Below, piece by piece: positions 1 to 10,100 of a stretch of 64,000 nt of DNA. The stretch lies in NCBI RefSeq assembly GCF_003852315.1, contig NZ_CP027762.1:4631501-4695500 (forward strand). Reading direction: 5' to 3'. The translations under genes and the position numbers were made by a program. The DNA comes from Pseudomonas sp. LBUM920. Lineage in GTDB: Bacteria; Pseudomonadota; Gammaproteobacteria; Pseudomonadales; Pseudomonadaceae. Position 1 is the stretch's first letter, and each line of letters begins with the position of its first letter. The notes under the pieces are model-generated. The model saw nothing but the letters and a program-made list of their open reading frames with translations, was not told the origin of the DNA and made no database searches.

Positions 1-130
1 GGTGCCGGGGCCACCGAGCTTTGTGTGGATCGGCCCGGACGGTGAAGAACGCCGCGCCCAACGCATCACCGGCGAAGTGGATGCCGCCGCCTTCCTGCAA
101 CGCTGGACGCAAACCCGAGACGCACGCTGA
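1..130 (+). CDS. dsbD: DsbD C-terminus (partial, 5' end outside window)
   Basis: The window opens inside a gene read in frame 2 that stops at 128-130. Its last 42 residues include PGPPSFVWIGPDG and end in TRDAR. This matches the end of the C-terminal thioredoxin domain of DsbD-type thiol:disulfide interchange proteins, where a PGPP cis-proline loop is followed by an aromatic strand and a D-G-x-E turn. DsbD passes electrons from cytoplasmic thioredoxin across the inner membrane to DsbC/DsbG-type isomerases, which fits the TlpA-like and dsbG genes directly behind it. The stop TGA overlaps the next start as TGATG, so the genes are translationally coupled. Only the tail is visible, so the assignment rests on this short match and the context. 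Confidence 0.7.
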   Translation, partial: VPGPPSFVWIGPDGEERRAQRITGEVDAAAFLQRWTQTRDAR

Positions 131-975
131 TGCTGACCCTGACCATCGGCACCTTCGCCATCGCCCTGAATCACATCCTGCTGATCAGCGCGTTGATACT
201 CGCCACCCTGGTGGGCTGGCGGGTGGCCAAGCGTGGCGGCGAAAACCCAGAATCGGTGCTGTTCACCCTGTTCCTGCTGGGCATGCTGGCCGCGCGCGTC
301 AGCTTTGTCGTGATGTACTGGAGCGATTACAGCCGCGATCCCCTGCAGATGGTCGACCTGCGCGACGGCGGTTTCCTCGCCTGGCCCGGCGTGATTGCAC
401 TGGTACTCGGCGCGCTGTTATACGGCTGGCGCCGCCCTGCCCTGCGCAAACCGTTGAGCGCCGGCGTGGTCACCGGCTTAGTGTTCTGGGGCCTGACCAG
501 TTTATCGCTGAGCCTGTACGACAAAGGCGCGCAACTGCCGGACATCACCTTGCGCAACGCCAATGGCGACGTGGTGCAACTGGCCGACTACAAAGGCGGC
601 CCGCTGGTGATCAACCTCTGGGCCACCTGGTGCCCACCGTGCCGCCGGGAAATGCCGGTACTGGAGCGCGCCCAGCACCAGCGCCCCGACGTGACCTTCC
701 TGTTCGTCAACCAGGCCGAAAGCATGCAAAGCGTCAGCACCTTCCTCGCGACCCAAGGCCTGACCCTCGACAACGTATTGTTTGACGCCAGCGGCCGACT
801 CGGCCAGGCCGTGGGCTCCATGGCCTTGCCGACCACGCTGTTCTACCAAGCCGATGGGCGCCTGATCAACAGCCACCTCGGTGAGCTGTCCCAAGCCAGC
901 CTGGCCCGTGCCATGGAACCCTTCGACACCGCCCCTGAAAGGAAACCGACATGCCAAGCCTCCGCCACCTGCTGA
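130..975 (+). CDS. Membrane-anchored TlpA-like thioredoxin with an N-terminal multi-helix domain
   Basis: A 281-residue protein. Residues 1-125 form about four hydrophobic helices (about 10-30, 45-63, 85-100, 112-128). Residues 135-265 are a TlpA/ResA-type thioredoxin fold with the active site WCPPC at 167-171 and a PTTLFY cis-proline strand near 235. It is expected to sit in the inner membrane with the redox domain in the periplasm, reducing or isomerising thiols together with DsbD and DsbG. The part around residues 51-85 (GMLAAR...YWSDYSRDPLQ...GGF) resembles a piece of prolipoprotein diacylglyceryl transferase (Lgt), so this looks like an Lgt-related membrane anchor fused to TlpA. Transferase activity is not claimed. 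It overlaps dsbD by one base and dsbG by 25 bases, which implies one operon. Confidence 0.85.
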   Translation: MLTLTIGTFAIALNHILLISALILATLVGWRVAKRGGENPESVLFTLFLLGMLAARVSFVVMYWSDYSRDPLQMVDLRDGGFLAWPGVIALVLGALLYGWRRPALRKPLSAGVVTGLVFWGLTSLSLSLYDKGAQLPDITLRNANGDVVQLADYKGGPLVINLWATWCPPCRREMPVLERAQHQRPDVTFLFVNQAESMQSVSTFLATQGLTLDNVLFDASGRLGQAVGSMALPTTLFYQADGRLINSHLGELSQASLARAMEPFDTAPERKPTCQASATC

Positions 976-1712
976 CCCTGCTGCCGCTGACGCTCGCGGC
1001 CACTCTGGCCCAGGCCGAAGACTGGCCGGCACCGATCAAACAGATCGAAGCCAAAGGCGCCAAGATTCTTGGCAAGTTCGATGCGCCCAGCGGCCTCACA
1101 GGCTACGCCGCGCAGTACCAGAACCGTGGCATGGCGCTGTACCTGACCGCCGACGGTAAAAGTGTGATTGCCGGCAACCTGTACGACGCCGAGGGTAAAG
1201 ACCTGAGCAGCGCGCCCCTGGAAAAACTGGTGTACGCGCCGATGGCCAAGGAAGTCTGGGCCAAGATGGAACACAGCAACTGGATTCAGGACGGCGATAA
1301 AAACGCGCCACGTATCGTCTACCTGTTCAGCGACCCCAACTGCCCGTACTGCAACATGTTCTGGGAACAGGCACGGCCGTGGGTAAAAGCCGGCAAGGTG
1401 CAGTTGCGCCACATCATGGTGGGCATTATCCGTGAGGACAGCCCGGGCAAGTCGGCTGCGCTGTTCGCCGCCAAAGACCCGCAAAAAGCTCTGGAAGAAC
1501 ACGAAGCCGCCGGTAAAGGCAGCAAATTGCAGGCGCTGGACAAGATCCCGGCGGATATCGAAGCCAAGCTCGATGCCAACATGAAGTTGATGGAAGAGCT
1601 GGAATTGTCGGCGACGCCGGCGATTTTCTATCTGGATGACAAGGGCGGGTTGCAGCAACAGCAAGGCGCGCCGTCGCCGGACAAACTGGCGAAGATTCTG
1701 GGGCCGAAGTAA
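951..1712 (+). CDS. dsbG: Periplasmic thiol:disulfide interchange protein DsbG
   Basis: 253 residues with a clear Sec signal peptide (about 1-22, ending TLAQA). An N-terminal dimerisation region is followed by a thioredoxin fold carrying the active site CPYC at 131-134 (context DPNCPYCNMFW). A cis-Pro strand, SATPAIFY, lies near 222. The protein belongs to the DsbC/DsbG family of dimeric periplasmic isomerases and sulfenic-acid reductases kept reduced by DsbD. The retained CPYC and the HIMVGIIREDS segment favour DsbG over DsbC. It is the last gene of the dsbD-tlpA-like-dsbG operon, overlaps the previous gene by 25 bases, and is followed by a strong hairpin at 1809-1836. The start ATG at 951 gives the signal peptide directly. 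Confidence 0.9.
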   Translation: MPSLRHLLTLLPLTLAATLAQAEDWPAPIKQIEAKGAKILGKFDAPSGLTGYAAQYQNRGMALYLTADGKSVIAGNLYDAEGKDLSSAPLEKLVYAPMAKEVWAKMEHSNWIQDGDKNAPRIVYLFSDPNCPYCNMFWEQARPWVKAGKVQLRHIMVGIIREDSPGKSAALFAAKDPQKALEEHEAAGKGSKLQALDKIPADIEAKLDANMKLMEELELSATPAIFYLDDKGGLQQQQGAPSPDKLAKILGPK

Positions 1713-1808
1713 TCGGCGTTTCCCTGAGAATGTTTCAGGCCTGCGCAACATAAAACGAGCAACGCAAATTCATAAAAAACTGATGAAGACTTGAGCCTTG
1801 ACGCAGAA

Positions 1809-1836
1809 AATCCGATGCCCAAACAGGCATCGGATT
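1809..1836. terminator. Bidirectional hairpin terminator after dsbG
   Basis: An 11-bp perfect stem (AATCCGATGCC paired with GGCATCGGATT) with a 6-base loop lies about 100 bases after the dsbG stop and about 80 bases past the stop of the convergent chitinase gene. An A-run on the left and a short T-rich run on the right mean it can act in both directions. Seen in sequence; the terminator function is inferred. Confidence 0.75.
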
Positions 1837-1913
1837 CTATTTCGTAAAGCCAACGATCAGATCATAAACACAGCTGTTTGAGATCAGGCACGTCTGCCAG
1901 ATGTCTCTTTGCG

Positions 1914-2978
1914 CTACCGCCGATTGGCGACGTCGAGATCCGCCTCATCCTCACCGAGGCCAGACAGATGAGTGCCTTGGATCAACGGCCCATAACGGCG
2001 GCTGAATTCCCAGTTGTAGGGCACATGGTCTTTGCTGATCCCGTTGTCCCAATTCACCGACCATGTCATCAGGCCCTTGATCGGCAACCCTTTGTCGTAC
2101 AAACGCTTGAATGCATTGGTCACGGCTGCAGGGTTGATCACATAACCGGTGGCGGCTGCGTCGACGTTGGCCGGCAGACCAATGACGAACTTGTCCGCCG
2201 GGATTTTGGTAAACCCTCGCGTTCCGCTCACCAGACTCTCGGTCAGGTAAAACAGGAAATCCTCTTTCATCGCGTCGTTGTTCTGGGCAATCCAGGCACC
2301 GTTGCCGTTGTTGACCTCCTGCACCCAGATCCCGTCGCCCCCCTGGTTGTAATACTGCGGGGCAATGAAGTCGTAATAGCCTTCCAGCGCCTGGATGTAA
2401 CCGACGTATTTGCCGGCGGCGGTCAGGTAAGGAAACTCCGGCGCCATGCTGATAATGAAGTGTTTGCCTTCACTGGCGTAATGGTCTTTGACCAGTTTCA
2501 ACGCGGCGGGCAGGACAGTCTTGTTGTCGGCGAAATCAATCGCGCTCTGTTCAAGATCGATGTCCAGGCCATCAAAGCCATAGGTTTCCACCAGGCGGAT
2601 AATCTCGTTGGCCAGTGGCTGTTCGTTGCCTTTATGCAGCTCGATGTGTGCATCGGCGCCGCCAAGGGAAATCAGTACCACCCTGCCCTGGCTGTTTAGC
2701 ACGCCCACCTGACGGCGGAACTCGGCGTCGGAAAGGTTGTACGGTTTGAACGTCGGGATACCGTTGCCTTTCATGAAGGCCACGGCCACCACGTTGTAAT
2801 CCTTCGGCACGTCCGTCAGGTTCATATTGGCGAATTGGCCACGCTGGTAGCCGTCGCTCGCTCCGGCAGGCCAGTTGTGCCAGAAGCCCATGAGGATCTT
2901 TTTGCCGGCAATGCTCGGCATCAGCGAAGCGACATCGTTCAGCGGCGATTTCAATAAGGTGAAGTCAATCTTGGTCAT
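1914..2978 (-). CDS. GH18 family chitinase without a signal peptide
   Basis: 354 residues. The glycoside hydrolase family 18 signature DGLDIDLE is at 136-143, so Glu143 is the expected catalytic acid, and the SLGG barrel motif is at 104-107. The C-terminal part has MTWSVNWDN, matching the GH18 strand-8 tryptophan region. There is one catalytic domain only, with no carbohydrate-binding module. The N-terminus is MTKIDFTLLK with no hydrophobic leader, so export, if any, does not use a standard Sec signal. The start is supported by AAGGA eight bases upstream. It follows the LPMO gene by 40 bases on the same strand, so the two probably act together on chitin. The SD lies in the loop of a small inverted repeat at 2979-2996. 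Substrate is inferred from family; other GlcNAc polymers are possible. Confidence 0.88.
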   Translation of the reverse strand: MTKIDFTLLKSPLNDVASLMPSIAGKKILMGFWHNWPAGASDGYQRGQFANMNLTDVPKDYNVVAVAFMKGNGIPTFKPYNLSDAEFRRQVGVLNSQGRVVLISLGGADAHIELHKGNEQPLANEIIRLVETYGFDGLDIDLEQSAIDFADNKTVLPAALKLVKDHYASEGKHFIISMAPEFPYLTAAGKYVGYIQALEGYYDFIAPQYYNQGGDGIWVQEVNNGNGAWIAQNNDAMKEDFLFYLTESLVSGTRGFTKIPADKFVIGLPANVDAAATGYVINPAAVTNAFKRLYDKGLPIKGLMTWSVNWDNGISKDHVPYNWEFSRRYGPLIQGTHLSGLGEDEADLDVANRR

Positions 2979-2996
2979 GTTCTAATCCTTCAGAAC
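2979..2996 (-). promoter_or_regulatory. Hairpin presenting the chitinase Shine-Dalgarno sequence in its loop
   Basis: On the minus strand GTTCT and AGAAC flank GAAGGATT, and the chitinase ATG follows immediately. This puts the AAGGA ribosome-binding site in an 8-base loop on a 5-bp stem. A GGA triplet in a hairpin loop over the SD is the arrangement bound by CsrA/RsmA proteins, which control secreted exoenzymes in Pseudomonas. The structure is visible; RsmA binding is inference. Confidence 0.4.
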
Positions 2997-3018
2997 GTAT
3001 GGGTTTAACGGCGCGGGC

Positions 3019-3654
3019 TTATTTGAAGTCCACGTCGAAGGCTTGATAAAACGCGTTGCCGGTGTTGGCGACGATCCACATCAACACGATCACATGCTTG
3101 CCCTTTTTGTTGGCCGGCAGTTTCACTTCGTGATTGACCTTGGCCTTCAGTTCACCTGCATGGCTGAAGTACGGCACCTGGGTATAGAAGTCTTCGGCGA
3201 ACGGCTGGGTTTCCAGTTGTGCGCGGGTGATGCGCTGTTTCGGATCCCAGCCATCCTTGGTGATCAGCCAGCGATAGCCACGGGTAGTGTGCGGCGCGGT
3301 GTATTCCCAGGTGACCTTGAAGGTCTGACCCGGGTCGACATTGAGCAGCGGCCAGGTGAAGGCGCGGTTGAGTTTCTTGGCCATTTCCTCGTTGGTGAAG
3401 TTGACGCAGTCACGCGCATCGGTCTTGCCGCCGCTGAGGATGAAGCCGTCGGCTGGTGGGGTGACGCTGTCACTGTCGGTTTGATAAGGCGCCGGGAACG
3501 GACCGGCAATCAGTGCCGGAAAGTTCTTGCCGCCTTCCATTTCATTGACCTGCCAGGTAGCCAGCAGGCCGAGATCCACGGCGACGGCGCCACGGCTGGA
3601 AGGGGACGTGACACGACCATGACGAAGAGGTGTCTGGGTTTGTGGTTGGTTCAT
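3019..3654 (-). CDS. AA10 lytic polysaccharide monooxygenase (chitin-active), no signal peptide
   Basis: 211 residues from the ATG at 3654. That start has GGAG about six bases upstream; an ATG four codons earlier lacks a good spacing. The fold matches AA10 LPMOs: the first copper ligand is His12 in RHGRVTSPSSRG, the second is His122 in TAPHTTRGYRWLITK, and the protein ends with the AA10-typical NAFYQAFDVDFK. AA10 enzymes cut crystalline chitin oxidatively using a histidine brace that includes the amino group of an N-terminal His. Here eleven residues (MNQPQTQTPLR) precede that His and no hydrophobic signal is present, so an unusual processing or release step would be needed for activity. There is only one Cys (Cys83), whereas secreted homologues usually carry disulfides. 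It is the first gene of a two-gene unit with the GH18 chitinase. Confidence 0.85.
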   Translation of the reverse strand: MNQPQTQTPLRHGRVTSPSSRGAVAVDLGLLATWQVNEMEGGKNFPALIAGPFPAPYQTDSDSVTPPADGFILSGGKTDARDCVNFTNEEMAKKLNRAFTWPLLNVDPGQTFKVTWEYTAPHTTRGYRWLITKDGWDPKQRITRAQLETQPFAEDFYTQVPYFSHAGELKAKVNHEVKLPANKKGKHVIVLMWIVANTGNAFYQAFDVDFK

Positions 3655-3681
3655 TTTTGACTCCATTGATTTGATTAAGAA

Positions 3682-3702
3682 CTCTCCTTTCTTGAAGGAG
3701 AG
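3682..3702 (-). promoter_or_regulatory. Leader hairpin upstream of the LPMO gene
   Basis: A perfect 8-bp inverted repeat (CTCTCCTT, 5-base loop, AAGGAGAG) lies 28 bases upstream of the LPMO start. It contains an AGGAG that looks like a second ribosome-binding sequence buried in the stem. There is no following T-run in the minus direction, so it is not a good terminator. It could be a stability or translational control element; the role is inferred. Confidence 0.4.
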
Positions 3703-4174
3703 AACCTCAAACTAACGAAGCTGCTTTTTTTTTCCACCGGCCCGTTTCTCGCTCATTTTCTTCTGATGAGACGACCACCCCCCAAAACACTGTATATAAA
3801 AACAGTATTATGGAAATAACCTACGCAACTAGAGGGCAATTTCCTACAAATCAAGGCGCAAATAACCACACTTTCGCTCAAAATCGCCTTTGCCCTCTCG
3901 TAAGTGATGGTCGTGTGCATGTGATGAGGCATTGGCCTGGCGGCGAGACAGATCGGTGTCCGCGCCAAGGCACCCTCGTCGATGCCGCAATTACTCATGC
4001 TCCCAACTCACCCAAGAATGCGGCAGGCCAGCGTGATCCTGAGAGGCAGCAGACACACTTGCGACCTGGCTAAAGGCCCCTATCGGCGCCGATGTGGATG
4101 CTGCGTTGAGCAATGCTGAAAGTCGTTTTCGTTTCGACTCACAGCACGCTCACCGCAAGGGGCTCCGGGTTTCC
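3703..4174. other. Intergenic region between pvdL and the LPMO gene
   Basis: About 470 bases without a convincing gene. Two short open frames exist here (3810-4073 plus, 3753-3998 minus), but neither has a ribosome-binding site or recognisable motif. The right half contains a perfect 12-bp palindrome, ATCGGCGCCGAT, at 4082-4093. A weak hairpin (AGTCG/CGACT, 4121-4139) just past the pvdL stop may serve as its terminator. The AT-richer part at 3720-3860 is a likely place for the LPMO-chitinase promoter, but no clear -35/-10 was identified. Confidence 0.5.
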
Positions 4175-7100
4175 TTAAAGCCCCTCCAACTCCGCCATCA
4201 AATCACTCAACCGATCCACCTTCTCGGCGCTGATTTCATTCGCCGCCAACCCCTCGATGTACTCGGCCAACTCCGCCACCGTGCTGCACTCGAACATCGC
4301 CCGCAACGGTACATCCCGCTGCAGGCTTTTCTGCACCCGGGAGGCAATCTGCGTGGCCAACAACGAGTGCCCACCCAGCTCGAAGAAGTTGTCCTGTACG
4401 CCCACCCTGTCGACTTTCAGCACCTCGGCCCAGATAGCCGCCAATGTGGTTTCCAGTGCGTTGCGCGGCGCCAGGTAGTCCTGGCTGTGCAACTGGCCGA
4501 TCTCCAGGGTCGGCAAAGCCTTGCGGTCGAGTTTGCCGTTGGCGTTCAGGGGCAGGCGCTCGAGCCATAACCAGTGCAGTGGCACCATGTATTCCGGCAG
4601 CTCAGCACGCAGGCGTTGCTTGATGCGGTCCAGGCGATCGCTCGGGTTGAGGCTTTCATCCGCCGCCACCAGGTAACCCACCAAGTGCTTGCCGTTGACG
4701 CCCTCTTGAACCCCCACCGCGGCGTCACGCACCTGCGGCTGTTCATGCAGACGCGCTTCGATTTCACCCAGCTCGATGCGGTAGCCGCGAATCTTCACCT
4801 GGTGGTCGATACGCCCCACATATTCCAACACGCCATCGCTGCGCCGACGTGCCAGGTCGCCGGTGCGGTAGAGACGCGCGCCGGGTGCGCCAAACGGGTT
4901 GGGTACAAACACCTGCGCCGTGCGCAACGGGTCGCTGACGTAACCACGGCCCACGCCGGTACCTGCCACACACAGCTCGCCGACCGCGCCCTGTGGCACC
5001 AACTCCAGTGCGCCATCGAGCACGTATAACCGGTTGTTGTCGGTCGGGGTGCCAATCGGCAAATAAGTGCCTTGGGTTGACGCCAGATCGACGCGGAAGA
5101 ACGCCACGTCATCCGAACATTCCGCCGGGCCATAAGCGTTGACCAGGCCAATGTCTGGATAACGCAGCAACCATTGGTGCGCCAGCTCCGGCGGCATCGC
5201 TTCGCCCGTCGGCAGCATCCAGCGCAGGCCGTCCAGGCTCATGCGTTCCTGGGCGAGCATGCCCTGGATCAGCGACGGTACGCTTTCCAGCACAGTAATG
5301 CCCTGGGCCTGTACATGGGCCAGCAAACCTTGCGGGTCATGGGCAAGGGTGTTCGGCACGATATCGACCCGCGCGCCAAACAGCGGCGCAGCGAGGAACT
5401 GCCACACGGAAATATCGAAGCTTTGCGAAGCGGTCTGGGCGATCACATCCGTCGGGCTCAGGTCCAGATAAGGCACCTTGCTCAACTGGTTATTGAGCAT
5501 GCCGCGCTGTTCGACCATCACGCCCTTGGGCAGGCCGGTGGAGCCCGACGTGTAGATCACGTAGGCGAGGTTGTCCGGGCCACTGTAGACACCTGGATTT
5601 TCCCCACGCCCCGGCACTTCCTCCCAGACCAATAGCTGGCAGTCGGTACCGTCCAGCAGCTCAATCGCCTGCTCGCGGCACGCCTCGGTGCACACCAGCA
5701 ACGGCGTACGGCTCAAGTCGATAATCCGGCTCAAGCGCTGGCTGGGCAGGCCTGGGTCCAGCGGCAGGTAACCGGCGCCGGCCTTGAAGCTGCCGATGAT
5801 CATGCCCAGCAGGTCGAGGTTACGCTCGGCCAGCAACGCCACCGGCTGGTCCAGGCCAACGCCTGCTGCGATCAGCGCGTGACCCAAACCGTTACTGCGC
5901 CGGTTCAACTCGTCATAGGTCCATTGCTGGTCAAGGCAGCTGGCGGCGATGCGCTGCGGATGCTCGGCCACCTGCGCCTCGAACAGCTCGACATAGCTGC
6001 GCTCCAGCGGGTAGTCATGCGCGCTCTGGTTACACCCCTCCAGCAGGAATTCACGCTCTTGCTCGCCGATCAGCGGCAGGTCGGCCATGTCGCCATGAAA
6101 GCCCTGCACCAGCGCCAGCAGCAAGCGCTTGAACTCGCCGAGCATGCCCTGCACGGTGCTTTCGTCGAAGTAACGCTGGTCGTAGGACAGGTGCAAACCG
6201 AGGTCATCGCCCGGGTAGCACACTGCGGTCAACGGGAAGTTGGTGTGGGTGCGGCCGGAGTCCGAGGTGGCGTTCAGGCTTTGCGCGCGGTCCAGCACCG
6301 AGACCTCCACCGGCGCGTTCTCGAACACGAACAGGCTGTCGAACAGCGGTTGGCCCTTGGGCAATTCGCTGTGCTCCTGAATGGTCACCAGCGGCAGGTA
6401 CTCGTACTCGCGCAGCTGCATGTTGCTGTCTAGCAAGCCGCTCAACCACTGGCGCACGCTGCAGCGCTGACCGTCTTCAGGCAGTTTCACCCGCAGCGCG
6501 ATGCTGTTGATGAACAGGCCGACAGTGCGTTGCATCTCGGGCATGTCCACCGGGCGCCCGGCCACGGTAACGCCGAACAACACGTCACGCTCGCCACTCA
6601 AGCGACGCAGCACCAACGCCCATGCCGCCTGGGCGAAGGTGTTGACGGTCAGTTGATGGGCCTGCGCCAGTTCACGCAGTTGCGCACCGTCGCGTGCCTC
6701 AAGGCGGGTGTAGCAGTCGCCCACCACCATGCCGCCGCTGTGGCCCGCATGTTCACGCAGGAACGGCCGGTCGCTCGGGATCGGTGTGGTGCGCTCGAAA
6801 CCTTGCAGGTTGTGCTGCCACCACTGGCGTGCCTGGGCGAGGTTCTGGCGTTGCAGCCAGGCAATGTAATCGCGATAGCGCGGCGGTGTGGCCAACTGTG
6901 CTTCGCGACCTTCGCCCAAGGCCATGTAAATCTCAAAGAAGTCATTCATCAGCAGCGAACGGCACCAGGCATCGATGAGGATGTGGTGGTTGCTCATCAT
7001 GAACCAGTAGCGCGTTTCGCCGACGCGGATCAGGCGCAGGTGAAACGGCGCCTGGTTGAGCAGATCGAAACCGGCTTCCCGCTCGGCCTTGAGCAAGGCC

Positions 7101-10100
7101 TGCAGACGGGGTTCCTGTTCACTTTGCGGATCGGCGCTCCAGTCCAGGTACTCGATCGGCGTGCTGCCCGGCTTGTGGATCACTTGCAGCATGTCTTCGC
7201 CGACGTTCCAGCAGAACGATGCGCGCAAGGCTTCGTGACGCGCGATCACCGCCTGCCAGGCTTGGGCAAACCGCTGCGGGTCGAGCGCACTGTTGATGCG
7301 GTAGCGGTCCTGCATGTAGTAAAGGCCCGTGCCGGGTTCCAGCAGAGTGTGCAGCAGCAGGCCTTCCTGCATCGGCGTCAGCGGGTACACGTCTTCGATG
7401 GCGCTGGCCGGCACCGGCAGGCTGTCGAGTTGTGGCTGGGTCAGGTGCGCCAGCGGGAAGTCCGACGGCGTGAGGCCGCCGGCAGCGTCGCTCAGGCAAT
7501 GCGCGATCAGGCTTTGCAGTTCGTCCAGGTAAGCCTCGGCCAGTTCGCGAATGGTCTGTTGATCGTGGCGCTCGCGGCTGAAGGTCCAGCGCAGCACCAG
7601 TTCGCCGCCGTACACCTGGCTGTCGACGCTCAACTCATTGGGCAACGGCGCCTCTGAGTCATGCGCCAGGCCGGCGGGCTCATCCAGCGGGTGGAACAGC
7701 GCATCGGCACCGAAGCTCTGGTCGAACTGGCCGAGGTAGTTGAAGGTGATGTCGGCGCTTGGCAGTGCAGCCATGGTCTGCTTGCACAGATCGTCCGCCA
7801 GGTAACGCAGCACGCCATAGCCCAAACCTTTGTGCGGCACGCCGCGCAGTTGCTCCTTGATCGCCTTGATCGAGGCGCCCTGTTCTGCTTGCGGGGTCAG
7901 GCGCAGTGGGTAAGCACTGGTAAACCAGCCGACGCTGCGGGTCAGGTCGATGTCATCAAACAAGGTTTCACGGCCATGGCCTTCCAGCTGGATCAGCGCG
8001 CAATCGTGACCACTCCAGCGGCACAGCACACGGGCAAGGGCCGTCAGCAGCAGGTCGTTGACCTGAGTGCGATAGGCGCTTGGCGCCTGTTGCAGCAACT
8101 GGCGGGTATGTTGCGCGTCCAGGCGCACGCTGACCGTGTCGGCATCACGAGTGAGCAGCGAACCGTGTGGGCGATCCACCGGCAATACCGCCGCAGGACC
8201 GGCCAACCGGTCTTGCCAGAGGCTCAACTCTTCACGCAGGGATTCACTGCTCGCATAGGCCTGCAAACGCGCAGCCCAATCGCGCAAGGCGCTGGTCTTG
8301 GCCGGCAAGCTGACCGATTGGCCGTCGCTCAGTTGGCGATAGACCGCTTGCAGGTCTTCAAGCAATACGCGCCACGACACGCCATCCACCACCAAGTGGT
8401 GAATTGCGATCAGCAGGCGTTGCTGACCCTGCGGGCCATCTACCAGTAAAGCGCGCAGCAGCGGGCCGTGTTCGAGGTCGAGGCTGCGTTGGGTGTCGGT
8501 GAACAGCGCGGTGCACTGCGCCATATCGCGCACTTGCGCCTGCATCAGCACGCCACCTTGCGGCACGGCCATGTGCTCGGCGTGCCATTGGGCATCGCGC
8601 GGCGTAAAGCTCAGACGCAGGGCGTCGTGGTGTTCCAGTACCGCCAACAGCGCTTGCTCCAGGCGATGAGGGTCGAGCAGTTGCAGCGGTTTGAGCAGCA
8701 ACGCCTGGTTCCAGTGCTGACGATTCGGCATCGCGGTATCGAAGAACCAATGCTGGATCGGCGTCAGGCCGGAGCTGCCCGTCAGCACCCCTTGTTCGGC
8801 GCTGACCCGCTCGGACCGCGTGGCCACCGCCGCCAGGGTTTGCACGGTCTGGTGCTGGAACAGGTCGCGCGGGCTGAAGTGAATCCCGGCCTGCCGCGCA
8901 CGGCTGACCACCTGGATCGACAGAATCGAGTCGCCGCCCAGTTCAAAGAAATTATCGTCCAGGCCGACTTGCTGCACGTTCAACACGGCGCACCAGATCG
9001 CGGCCAGGGTGTGCTCCAGTTCGTTGCGTGGCGCCACGTAGTGTTGGCGGTTCGCCTCCGGGTCCGGTTGCGGCAAGGCGCGGCGGTCGAGTTTGCCGTT
9101 GGCGGTCAGCGGCATGCTGTCCAGCACGATCAGGTGCGCTGGCACCATGTAGTCCGGCAGTTGCGTCTTGAGGTGTGCCTTGAGCGCGTCGCGCAGCGTG
9201 GCGTGGTCGGCGTCGCTGACCAGGTAAGCCACCAGCTGTTTGCCGCTCGGCGAATCCAGTGCCAGCACCACCGCTTCGCGCACCGCTTGGTGTTCCAGCA
9301 GGCGGGTTTCGATTTCGCCCAGCTCAATGCGGTAACCGCGAATTTTCACTTGGTGGTCGATACGGCCCAGATACTCCACCAGGCCGTCGGCGCGTTGGCG
9401 CACCAGGTCGCCGGTGCGGTACAAACGCCCGCCATTCGTAGCAAAAGGGTCGGCGACAAAACGCTCTGCGGTCATGCCCGGGCGCTGGTGGTAACCCTGC
9501 GCCAGACCGGCCCCGCCGACATACAACTCGCCGGTCGCACCTTGCGGCACCAGCGCCAGGTCGGCGTCGAGAATGTAGGCCACGCGGGCGCCAATGATGC
9601 TGCCGATCGGCACGCTGCCAGCACCCTCCTCCACGTGCTCGGGCGCCAGACTGGCCAGCGGCATGACCACGGTTTCGGTCGGGCCGTAGGCGTTGAAAAA
9701 CACCTCGGGCTGGAACGCTGCGCGGATACGCTGCAGGTGTTCGCCGGTCAGCGCCTCGCCGCCGGTGATGCACATGCGCACCGGCAAGGTTTGCTGCTGA
9801 GTCGCCAGCCACTGCGCCAACTGGCTGCCATAGCTTGGGGTGAAGCCGAGGATATTGATGCGATGGGTGCGAATCAGCGCACAGATTTCTTCGGCATCCC
9901 ACTGGCCCTGGGCCCGCACAACCACCTGCGCACCGCTGAGCAGCGGCACCAGCAAACGCTCGGTGGCGGCATCGAAGTTAATCGAATAAAAGTGCAGCTC
10001 GCAATCGTCCGCACGCATGCCAAAGCGCTCGATCACCGCCTGGCAATGCATGGCGATTTCACCGTGGGACACCACCACGCCTTTCGGCTTGCCGGTGGAA

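Noticed and set aside
3810..4073. Plus-strand open frame of 87 codons between pvdL and the LPMO gene
   Set aside because: No ribosome-binding site, unusual composition and no motif.
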